NCBI RefSeq assembly: GCF_041102575.1
Contig: NZ_JBGCUE010000004.1
Coordinates: forward strand, 1 to 64,000
Length of the DNA: 64,000 bases
Reading direction: 5' to 3'
Source of the DNA: Tenuifilum sp. 4138str
Lineage (GTDB): Bacteria > Bacteroidota > Bacteroidia > Bacteroidales > Tenuifilaceae
A program made the position numbers and the translations under genes. The notes beneath the pieces were generated by a model. It saw nothing but the letters and a program-made list of their open reading frames with translations, was not told where the DNA came from and ran no database searches. Shown here in pieces: positions 57,701 to 64,000 of this stretch; position 1 is the stretch's first letter, and each line of letters begins with the position of its first letter.

Positions 57701-60427
57701 GTTTTCGAAGGCAGTCCAGCCGTGATTGCTAGATGGAATATAGAACTGAAACCGAAAAGCATCCTCCAGGTTTCTGTCCTTTAAAAAGAATTTGAGAATA
57801 ATGTTGGCCGAGTCGGCATTGCTTACCACAACGTCACCCTCGTTGAAATCGATTTGAAGAACATTACCGCTAAACGAGTACGATTTTGGCGCAATTGTTA
57901 TTGTGCCATTATCCAAAACAAATCCTTGAACCATTCGGGCTAGCTCTGGTAAACTGCTTGGATTGAATGCGAGTAATTTTATTCGGCTAACATTTAACGG
58001 CAGACCGTCAGTACTACCGGGGTCTTTCAGTTTAAAGCGAATAATTTCCTGTGCTGCTGCAGCGTAGCTGTTATTTGGGGTAAAAATAACCGTATCGGTA
58101 GGCTGAATTAAAGGTGCAGCAAAACCATCGGCATCGCCACAGGTGATGTTGCCCGATACAGCATCGTTAAGGCTTGGGTTTCGTGCTGTGAGGGTGAATA
58201 CCCCGGGAGTGGAATAGTTGGCTTCAAGCAGAGCTTCGCCATTTATAATTGGCGCTGGATTTTCCGATATCAACTCAAGTTCACCAATGCCCGAACCAAG
58301 AAGCAATTCCACGTTACCAGCGAAGTTAACATCTGCATTCCCGTTTGCATCGGTGGGTTTAAGCTTAACAGTAAATGGTTCGTTTACCCCGACACGGGTG
58401 GGAGTCGAGGTAAAGCTTAGCTTTGTAGCACTTACCCTAATTGTGGCTATTGCCGAGTTAATATTGGTTGGGAATTTAGTAGCGAATCGGCTTCCTATAT
58501 CGTAGGCCTCAAAACCCGGATTTAACTTATCGATATATAGTTGAATGGTTTGATTATCGGATATACCGCTATTCTTCAAGTACACCCATATACCCAATTC
58601 GACGGTTTGACCATCGGGGATGGTTAATGCGCCAGGTGGGAATGTAATATCGATGGTTGAAGTTTTTATATCGACATTGGAAAATGAGATATAGTTGACT
58701 CCTAGTTTTACTATAACGCCCTCAATTGCTTTGTTTAGCGTTGCCGCATTTACCGTATTTGCCCTGTACAAACGCATTTTCATGAGATGGGTTGGTGCAC
58801 CATCGCTGCCGGTATCGGTAATACGAAATCGCATTAGTTCATTAGCCTGTGAGGGACTTGTTGCCATTGAACTGATATCGAACGATGACACCTGATTTCC
58901 CGGAACTGCCGCATACGAGGTGGTATCGTAACCAATAACTATTTCATCGCTAATATCCGTGTTTATGTTTTCACCAGCGGCCATAATACGGATTCTACCG
59001 AACCTGTCGTATAAAAGGCTGTCCCATTTGGCAATGCCCTGTATAGCTACTCGGCTAAGCCCATTTAAAGAGCTAAGACTTCCGTTGCCCTCTGCAAGGC
59101 TCAGGGTTATCTGACCTCCATAGTCGGCATCGGTATTACCATTAGTATCGGTAGCGGCTACTTCCAGACCAAAGGGTTTGCCAATAATGGCAACAGGCGA
59201 TATGTTGCGGAACATAGCCTGTGTAGCGTTTACCCTAATGGTGAAGATTCCCGATTGCACCATGGCCGGGAAGGTATGAGCAAATCCCGACCCCCACAGG
59301 CTCGATTGAAAACCATGGTTTTCGTTATCTATCTCAAACAAAAGGTTGAGGTTATCGGGAATGTTGCTATCCTTAAGATAAACACCAAGTGTGAACTCCG
59401 TATGCTGGCCGTCGGGGACTGTGGCAAGCGAGCTATCCACCTCAATGGTTAGCTGTTGGTCGGTTATGCTCACGGTTTGAGTTGGGATAAGTTGCCCATC
59501 CTTCTTCAGGGTTATTCCACCAAGCAGGCTACTCCACGATGCGTTTTCAGGGTCGGGATTTTTGATAGTCATTCGCTTAACATATGTAGGCAAACCATCA
59601 CCAGACCCCGCATCGGTAATACGAAAGCGTAAAACATCCACGCAATTTTCCTCTGATGTTGATGTAGATATGATATCGGTTGGTACAACCTGTTGCGATG
59701 GGGTTAACACTGCTGTTGTTCGGTCGTTTGGGTTAATTGGCTGATAGATGAACGAAATATCATCGGCCCAGAGCTTCATGTCCTGTGCCGATGAGTAACG
59801 GTAACCAATCCCGAAAATGTTAAAGTTCTTGTAGCTAAAATCATAAACTGTTCCGTAGGTGGTTAAGGTGCTGAAGTTACCGCTAACTGATGCCCGGAGG
59901 GTAAAATTTCCGTCAAAAGTTCTGGTAACCTCAATTGCTCCTGCTTTCCCGGTGCCAATTTGTGTTTGCCAGTTAAGAGTGGAGGTTAGTATAACCTGAG
60001 CCGAACCATTATCGATTCGCCAAAGCTTTAATAGGTCATCGCTGCTGGTTAGGTTAACACCCACAGCGTACCCCGATTCATTTGAATTTGCAATTTCATC
60101 GTTTGCCATCAGGTAAACCCACCAGCTATTCGATGCCGAAGGGTCGTAACCGTGACGTATCAAAAATCGCCATGTAACATCACCTTTTTCAATATCCCAC
60201 GCCGGTAAAGTCCTATAAATGGTATCGGTGTATGCAATGCTATTGTCAAAGCTGTGCCTTAGCGAGGCGCTCCCCGAGAGTGGACTGTTTGTGCTAATTG
60301 ACCAACGGTTTTCGGGTTTCTGAGACCATTCCGATAAATCACCCGATTCAAAGTTGAAGGTTACCACTTGCTGCCCAAAAGTCAAGCTCGCAAGTAGTGT
60401 TAAAAAAGTTATGACCGTTACTCGCAT
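54800..60427 (-). CDS. Giant secreted protein with lamin-tail domains and T9SS-type C-terminus
   Basis: The 1875-residue protein has a signal peptide ending LTFGQQ. A LamG-like domain (about 20-230) is followed by three repeated modules of Ig-like type (about 232-405, 499-665, 765-935), marked by FRITDAGSGDGLPT, FRITDTGSDGAPT and FKLKDPGSTDGLPL. A second LamG-like domain (about 1030-1230), Ig-like pieces and two lamin-tail domains (about 1330-1455 and 1595-1720, FNEIMANPVPSNGLPEYEYI and INEILFNPY) come next. The C-terminus (from about 1780, FSPDGDGRDDYLLI, then NSGIYIVYFEYF) resembles gliding-motility-associated or FlgD-like sorting domains. A surface adhesin or matrix role is likely. No enzyme motif was recognised. 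Confidence 0.9.
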   Translation of the reverse strand: MRVTVITFLTLLASLTFGQQVVTFNFESGDLSEWSQKPENRWSISTNSPLSGSASLRHSFDNSIAYTDTIYRTLPAWDIEKGDVTWRFLIRHGYDPSASNSWWVYLMANDEIANSNESGYAVGVNLTSSDDLLKLWRIDNGSAQVILTSTLNWQTQIGTGKAGAIEVTRTFDGNFTLRASVSGNFSTLTTYGTVYDFSYKNFNIFGIGYRYSSAQDMKLWADDISFIYQPINPNDRTTAVLTPSQQVVPTDIISTSTSEENCVDVLRFRITDAGSGDGLPTYVKRMTIKNPDPENASWSSLLGGITLKKDGQLIPTQTVSITDQQLTIEVDSSLATVPDGQHTEFTLGVYLKDSNIPDNLNLLFEIDNENHGFQSSLWGSGFAHTFPAMVQSGIFTIRVNATQAMFRNISPVAIIGKPFGLEVAATDTNGNTDADYGGQITLSLAEGNGSLSSLNGLSRVAIQGIAKWDSLLYDRFGRIRIMAAGENINTDISDEIVIGYDTTSYAAVPGNQVSSFDISSMATSPSQANELMRFRITDTGSDGAPTHLMKMRLYRANTVNAATLNKAIEGVIVKLGVNYISFSNVDIKTSTIDITFPPGALTIPDGQTVELGIWVYLKNSGISDNQTIQLYIDKLNPGFEAYDIGSRFATKFPTNINSAIATIRVSATKLSFTSTPTRVGVNEPFTVKLKPTDANGNADVNFAGNVELLLGSGIGELELISENPAPIINGEALLEANYSTPGVFTLTARNPSLNDAVSGNITCGDADGFAAPLIQPTDTVIFTPNNSYAAAAQEIIRFKLKDPGSTDGLPLNVSRIKLLAFNPSSLPELARMVQGFVLDNGTITIAPKSYSFSGNVLQIDFNEGDVVVSNADSANIILKFFLKDRNLEDAFRFQFYIPSSNHGWTAFENSTAFNSTFPSTIYGRPCRIEVQADRLKFLTQPFGVNPNEPFSVSVMACDSRGNVDREFQAYAALEVYNGTGSLIVNPLIQPLDNGIASWNGVKLTATGTYRLKSYFGWLADAISENIYCGYNHACPVSESFESILPAWSGIENWTTSRTDPITGEYSLAHAGDPAANQSVLSIPIETTLLGKASEWSITIRNGSWDPSSENYFYLAFASTHENPMDTQAEGYAVGINPSSGNDNIAVWQFKEGKRTNIILSAFDWNENDQVKITVTLSPNGTIKLWFTPKSTGLKTFGGEAKIAVPQCSYMAFVFVYTASRAGQLWIDDLSLCTTDFAPVISSARATNLNTVRVSFSKPVSIQSAQNIQNYQLKTLTNQNIGIYSIRIDGNQMVSITTQKLPFEKLKLVVRNIEDVNGYSLPDSIELGFTAQGNMGRLIFNEIMANPVPSNGLPEYEYIELFNPGTDTVFTEGWKLTLNDKTVTMPADTIPPKSYALVGGTTAMNNFNVYGKTIAITSFPALLNDGMLLRLYDQQGNLIGFANYTKEWYNDSTRNGGGYSLECIDYSNLAEGKNNWRASIASEGGTPCAPNSVMAINPDVTPPQLCYVEVPDAKTIRLSFSESMDSLTATLHENYITELGINNINIGELYTRVTVELTEPLEAEKKYEISISGLTDFAGNAIPDTTIRIGLPQLASEGDIVINEILFNPYVSGTDFVELFNRSSKCFDLSQVKIANRNETDLSLKDPNSASPIPWLFSPGDYALITTNPNQVTQFYSCQNPSSFIKTSRLAAFNNDKGYVVLLNSENEVIDELRYTEKMHNKLLNDYKGVSLERINPSMPTNQSSTWQSAAQTAGFATPTYRNSQYSELSGGKSNFSLTPETFSPDGDGRDDYLLINYQLPEPGYVANIRVFNANGIEINRLANNMTLGTSGQLRWDGTDTKNRRVNSGIYIVYFEYFNLSGEVKREKKTCVVGYR

Positions 60428-60499
60428 TTAAACTATTGTATAATTTTACAATCAAAATTTACGAAAAAAATCAATTAATCACCTGTAAAATATTTATTT

Positions 60500-61492
60500 A
60501 TGCGAGTGGCAGTAGTAGGGGCAACAGGCCTCGTTGGTAGTGTTATGCTTCGCGTTCTGGAGGAACGCAATTTCCCTGTTGATGAGTTAATTGTTGCAGC
60601 ATCAGAGAAATCGGTTGGTAAAACCGTAAAGTTTAAGGATGCCGAGGTAAAAGTTTGCTCCGTTGCCGATGCTGTGAAGCAAAAACCTGCCGTTGCAATT
60701 TTCTCTGCAGGTTCAGCCGCATCAAAGGAATGGGCTCCAAAGTTTGCCGAGGTGGGCACTACCGTTATCGATAACTCATCGTGCTGGCGTATGTACCCCG
60801 AAATTCCACTTGTTGTTCCCGAGGTTAACGCAGGAGTTCTTACCCCAAACCATAAAATTATTGCTAACCCGAACTGTTCAACCATTCAGCTGGTTGTAGC
60901 CATAAACCCCATTCACCTTAAGTATCGTATTAAACGGATTGTTGTTTCAACCTACCAGTCGGTTACAGGAACCGGCGTAAAAGCGGTAAACCAGCTTTTT
61001 GCTGAGCGCCAAGGGCACGAGGCCGATATGGCGTACCCTCATCCCATCGACTTAAACTGTTTTCCGCATGGCGGAACATTTCTCGATAACGGCTACACTA
61101 CCGAGGAGCAAAAGCTGATTGATGAAACCCGCAAGATAATTGGCGATCAGTCTATCATGGTATCGCCAACCGTTGTTCGCATTCCGGTTATTGGTGGCCA
61201 CTCCGAGTCGGTTAACCTTGAGTTTGAAAGTGAATTCGATATCAATGAGGTAAATGAAATTTTGCGCATGGCTCCGGGGGTTGTGGTTCAGGATAATCCA
61301 TCCACTAACCATTACCCCATGCCACGTTTTGCCGAGGGCAAGGACGATGTGTTTGTAGGTCGTATCCGACGCGATGTTTCCCAGCCGCGAAGCCTCAATC
61401 TTTGGGTAGTATCGGACAATCTTCGCAAGGGTGCTGCCACCAATGCCATTCAAATTGCCGAGTACTTAAATGCTAAAGGTTGGCTTCGGTAA
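60500..61492 (+). CDS. asd: Aspartate-semialdehyde dehydrogenase
   Basis: The enzyme reduces aspartyl phosphate to aspartate semialdehyde for lysine, threonine, methionine and diaminopimelate synthesis. The 330 residues begin with the NADP fold (VAVVGATGLVGSVMLRVL). The catalytic Cys 126 is in NPNCSTIQ and the GGHSESVNLEFE segment provides further active-site residues. The length is normal. Its last 20 bases overlap the 3' end of convergent hflX. Confidence 0.97.
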   Translation: MRVAVVGATGLVGSVMLRVLEERNFPVDELIVAASEKSVGKTVKFKDAEVKVCSVADAVKQKPAVAIFSAGSAASKEWAPKFAEVGTTVIDNSSCWRMYPEIPLVVPEVNAGVLTPNHKIIANPNCSTIQLVVAINPIHLKYRIKRIVVSTYQSVTGTGVKAVNQLFAERQGHEADMAYPHPIDLNCFPHGGTFLDNGYTTEEQKLIDETRKIIGDQSIMVSPTVVRIPVIGGHSESVNLEFESEFDINEVNEILRMAPGVVVQDNPSTNHYPMPRFAEGKDDVFVGRIRRDVSQPRSLNLWVVSDNLRKGAATNAIQIAEYLNAKGWLR

Positions 61493-62690
61493 TATCGGGG
61501 TATAGGAAATTGTCGTAGGGGTACCGCGTTACATGAATCTCCCTAACCATCTTATACAGTAGCGCACGGAACTCATCAATATTGATTTTTTGCTTGGCGG
61601 AAATGAAAATGGTATGGGTTCCCTTTTTGCTAATCCAGGTTCGTTTCAGTTCCTCAAGGCTAATGTTTTCGCGGGTTGACGGTGTAAGGTCATCGTCGGG
61701 TTTGCGGGTCCAGGTGTAGGCATCAATCTTGTTAAACACAAGTATGGTTGGCTTGTCGCCGCCGCCAATCTCGTGTAATGTTTGGTTAACAATATTGATT
61801 TGCTCCTCAAAGTTGGGGTGGGCTATATCAACTACATGCAGCAGCAGGTCGGCCTCTCGTACCTCATCGAGGGTTGACTTGAACGACTCCACCAGCTGAT
61901 GTGGTAGCTTTCGGATAAAACCAACGGTATCGGATAGCAGGAAAGGCAGATTGCCAATTACCACCTTACGCACTGTGGTATCGAGGGTGGCAAAAAGTTT
62001 ATTCTCAGCAAACACATCCGATTTGCTGATGAGGTTCATAATGGTGGACTTACCCACGTTGGTGTAGCCAACCAGCGCAACACGAACCACGCTCCCTCGA
62101 CTCTTACGTTGTGTAGCCATCTGGCGGTCAATCTTGCTGAGTTCCTCCTTTAGCTTGGCTATTCGGTCGCGAATAATACGGCGGTCGGTTTCAATTTCAC
62201 GCTCGCCAGGGCCTCGTAGCCCAATACCTCCGCGCTGACGCTCAAGGTGAGTCCACATTCGTTTTAGGCGGGGAAGCAAGAATTGGTACTGTGCCAGCTC
62301 AACCTGGGTTTTGGCGTAAGCCGTTTTTGCCCGTTGGGCAAACACATCGAGTATTAGGTTGGTTCGATCCAGCACCTTGCGTTTAAATTCGTGCTCAAGG
62401 TTACGGAGTTGGGTAGGAGAGAGCTCATCGTCGAAAATTACCATGTCCACATCGTTATCATCAATATAAGCAGCAATCTCCTGAACTTTACCGCTACCAA
62501 TGAATGTGCGTGGGTTGGGTTCATCTATCTTCTGTATAAACCTTTTTAGGGTTATGGCCCCTGCTGTTTCCGTTAGGAATTCCAGCTCATCGAGGTAATC
62601 GGTTATCTCCTGCTCTTTCTGAAAAGGGAGCAAAACACCAACCAGTACTGCTTTTTCCTGTTTTTTTGCTGTCGAAATTGGGTTTATCAT
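61473..62690 (-). CDS. hflX: GTPase HflX
   Basis: The 405-residue protein has an N-terminal nucleotide-binding domain with a Gly-rich linker (RQRGGIGLRGPGE) and a GTPase domain with G1 GYTNVGKST, G3 DTVGFIRKLPHQLVESFKST and G4 NKID. HflX splits stalled 70S ribosomes after stress and works in ribosome rescue. The C-terminus overlaps asd by 20 bases. It lies downstream of a TonB-type gene with a terminator in between. Confidence 0.96.
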   Translation of the reverse strand: MINPISTAKKQEKAVLVGVLLPFQKEQEITDYLDELEFLTETAGAITLKRFIQKIDEPNPRTFIGSGKVQEIAAYIDDNDVDMVIFDDELSPTQLRNLEHEFKRKVLDRTNLILDVFAQRAKTAYAKTQVELAQYQFLLPRLKRMWTHLERQRGGIGLRGPGEREIETDRRIIRDRIAKLKEELSKIDRQMATQRKSRGSVVRVALVGYTNVGKSTIMNLISKSDVFAENKLFATLDTTVRKVVIGNLPFLLSDTVGFIRKLPHQLVESFKSTLDEVREADLLLHVVDIAHPNFEEQINIVNQTLHEIGGGDKPTILVFNKIDAYTWTRKPDDDLTPSTRENISLEELKRTWISKKGTHTIFISAKQKINIDEFRALLYKMVREIHVTRYPYDNFLYPDITEANL

Positions 62691-62704
62691 TTGGCTGTAT
62701 CAAT

Positions 62705-62732
62705 AAAAAACCCTGAATAATCAGGGTTTTCT
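62705..62732 (-). terminator. Terminator of the TonB-type gene at 62758
   Basis: AAAACCCTGA pairs with TCAGGGTTTT around ATAA. T residues follow on the minus strand. It separates the energy transducer gene from hflX. Confidence 0.8.
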
Positions 62733-62757
62733 TTAACGATTATATCAAAGTAAAGGT

Positions 62758-63438
62758 TTAATTATTGAGCACAAATTTAATAGGAATTACGAATTTAACC
62801 CTAACCTTTACACCATTATTGATTCCTGGCTCCCAGCGGGGCGAACTCGAAACAACCCTTATGGCCTCCCGTTCAAGGCTTTTATCTATTTTGTTTAATA
62901 CCTTAACGTTTGTTACTCTGCCATCGCGCTCAACTACAAATTCAACATAGGCAACTCCTATTACCCCATTGTCAATTGCTTCTTGTGGGTAACGGATATT
63001 TGGAATAACGTATGTGTTACGGAAATGGTTGGCATCGCCCTTATCAAAGGTTGGCATCACCTCAACACGTTCAAAGGGTTCATCAACTTCTTTTTCCTCA
63101 ATCCGAATAACTGGAGGAACATAAGCATCCTTGGGTTCCTCAAAAATATCGGTATTATAGTTTGGCTCTACATTGTTATCTACCACAATAATTTTTTCGG
63201 AGATTACTACTTTGGGCGGGTCTGGTTTTACCATCTCCTTAGGGTCAGTGGTGATAGGCGGTAACTCAATAGTGCCATTATTGTTACCAAGCTCAGCAAT
63301 CAGGCTAGTATTGATACCAGCAGGACTTTTCCATTCAAAGGCCAGGATAGCAAGTAGGATCGATACTGTTAATCCTACCTCAAAGAAGAGGATACGCTTG
63401 CTTTCCAGGTCGGCTTTTTTCGATTTTTTTGCTTCCAT
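62758..63438 (-). CDS. TonB-type energy transducer
   Basis: The 226-residue protein has one N-terminal membrane helix (about 15-36), a proline/acidic periplasmic linker with PPITTDPKEMVKPDPPK, and a TonB C-terminal domain (about 135-226) with IRYPQEAIDNGVIGVAYVEF and SSSPRWEPGINNGVKVRVKF. It would pass proton-motive energy to outer-membrane receptors. No exbB/exbD genes are in the window. The CTD closely resembles that of the next gene, so the pair arose by duplication. Confidence 0.9.
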   Translation of the reverse strand: MEAKKSKKADLESKRILFFEVGLTVSILLAILAFEWKSPAGINTSLIAELGNNNGTIELPPITTDPKEMVKPDPPKVVISEKIIVVDNNVEPNYNTDIFEEPKDAYVPPVIRIEEKEVDEPFERVEVMPTFDKGDANHFRNTYVIPNIRYPQEAIDNGVIGVAYVEFVVERDGRVTNVKVLNKIDKSLEREAIRVVSSSPRWEPGINNGVKVRVKFVIPIKFVLNN

Positions 63439-63504
63439 AACTTTTTATGTTAAAGGGTTTCTAGTAATAAAACGATAATCATACCCCTTTCATTGTGTAT
63501 AATA

Positions 63505-63532
63505 AAAAAATAACCCCGCAAAAAGCGGGGTT
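63505..63532 (-). terminator. Terminator of the partial TonB-type gene
   Basis: AACCCCGC pairs with GCGGGGTT around AAAAA, with a long T-run on the minus strand. It ends about 26 bases before the gene's stop. Confidence 0.85.
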
Positions 63533-63557
63533 TAGTATTCTAATCTTATTTAATAAA

Positions 63558-64000
63558 CTACTGAAGCACAAAGATAATTGGAATGGTAAACTGAACGCGA
63601 ACGGCTTTACCGCGTTGTGAACCAGGTTTCCAAATAGGTGACGATGAAACCACGCGTATAGCCTCTTTATCGAGAGAGGGGTCAACACCACGCATAACCT
63701 TAACGTTGGTAACCTTTCCGTTAGGTTCAACTACAAAGTTGATAATTACGCGACCCTGAATACCGTTTTCAGCAGCTACATCGGGATACTTGAGGTTTTT
63801 CTGTACCCAAACGCGGAAGTTATTGATATCGCCACCCTGGAACGAGGGCATATCCTCTACAATAACGAATGGAGTGTACTCTTCCTCTTCCTCTTCTTCA
63901 TCCTTGAACGCCATAATTGTAACAGCCTTGTCCTCGGAGAATTCGCTATCAAAGATGTCGGTATTGTCGTCGATATTAACGTTATCCTCAACTACCTTGA
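63558..64000 (-). CDS. TonB-type energy transducer (partial, runs off the window)
   Basis: The frame stays open to the window edge; codons upstream of the internal ATG at 63914 read VVEDNVNIDDNTDIFDS, the linker expected of TonB proteins. Only the linker (with an acidic DEEEEEEEY run) and the TonB C-terminal domain are visible: VQKNLKYPDVAAENGIQGRV, then SSSPIWKPGSQRGKAVRVQF. The membrane anchor must lie beyond 64000. It is a paralogue of the gene at 62758. Confidence 0.88.
   Translation of the reverse strand, partial: KVVEDNVNIDDNTDIFDSEFSEDKAVTIMAFKDEEEEEEEYTPFVIVEDMPSFQGGDINNFRVWVQKNLKYPDVAAENGIQGRVIINFVVEPNGKVTNVKVMRGVDPSLDKEAIRVVSSSPIWKPGSQRGKAVRVQFTIPIIFVLQ

Overview
The window is a piece of a Bacteroidota chromosome, most likely from the order Bacteroidales. 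The evidence is two giant secreted proteins with type IX secretion (T9SS) style C-termini, a SusC-like TonB-dependent receptor with a carboxypeptidase-regulatory N-domain, DUF3078 and porin-type outer-membrane proteins, and promoters of the Bacteroidota form TTTG-N19-TAnnTTTG. There is no purine-rich Shine-Dalgarno signal in front of most starts. Housekeeping genes are spread throughout: dxs, ychF, yceD-rpmF-plsX-fabH, typA, kbl, asd, hflX, a dCMP deaminase and an S41 protease. No transposase, integrase, rRNA gene or CRISPR array was seen. One tRNA gene, tRNA-Leu(CAA), is present.

Layout. Positions 1-1072 hold modular intergenic repeats. They are followed by a 2065-residue T9SS protein (1073-7270), a terminator, and heptanucleotide-period repeats. 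Next come an Ldh-family dehydrogenase, a second block of modular repeats (8.75-9.47 kb), tRNA-Leu and dxs. An OmpA-type lipoprotein and ychF lead to a signalling cluster (14.0-21.8 kb): a TPR hybrid histidine kinase, a TPR/SpoIIE phosphatase, and a Cache-HAMP-GAF-PAS sensor with no output domain. A third repeat copy (22 kb) precedes a porin plus flavinylated-protein gene pair that has an FNR-like box in front of it. The lipid/translation block 24.3-28.9 kb (fabH, plsX, rpmF, yceD, typA) is followed by DUF3078, GH3, deoxynucleoside kinase, kbl and a DUF3267-type zincin.

From about 34.4 to 44.4 kb the sequence is clearly richer in A+T than its surroundings and carries accessory genes. In order these are a lipoprotein serine hydrolase, a membrane AraC-type regulator, a membrane acyltransferase, an orphan protein, a CPBP protease, a frameshifted PD40 propeller gene and its intact paralogue, a VOC protein, an NTF2-like protein, and a membrane-anchored zincin. 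The chain runs on in the same direction through a TonB-dependent receptor, a second serine hydrolase, another NTF2-like protein, a start-less isochorismatase relic and a GyrI-like protein, up to 49.4 kb. This one-strand block is the best candidate for an undescribed system. Its content (two penicillin-binding-protein/beta-lactamase-fold hydrolases, a CPBP protease, VOC and GyrI-like binding proteins, a TonB receptor and a dedicated regulator) would fit sensing of or tolerance to a small molecule or peptide. That is inference only.

The right part (50-64 kb) is housekeeping again: S41 protease, dCMP deaminase, an alpha/beta hydrolase, a compact two-gene restriction-modification pair (53.3-54.8 kb), a second giant secreted protein with lamin-tail domains, asd and hflX overlapping tail to tail, and two TonB-type energy transducers. 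The last of these runs off the window edge.
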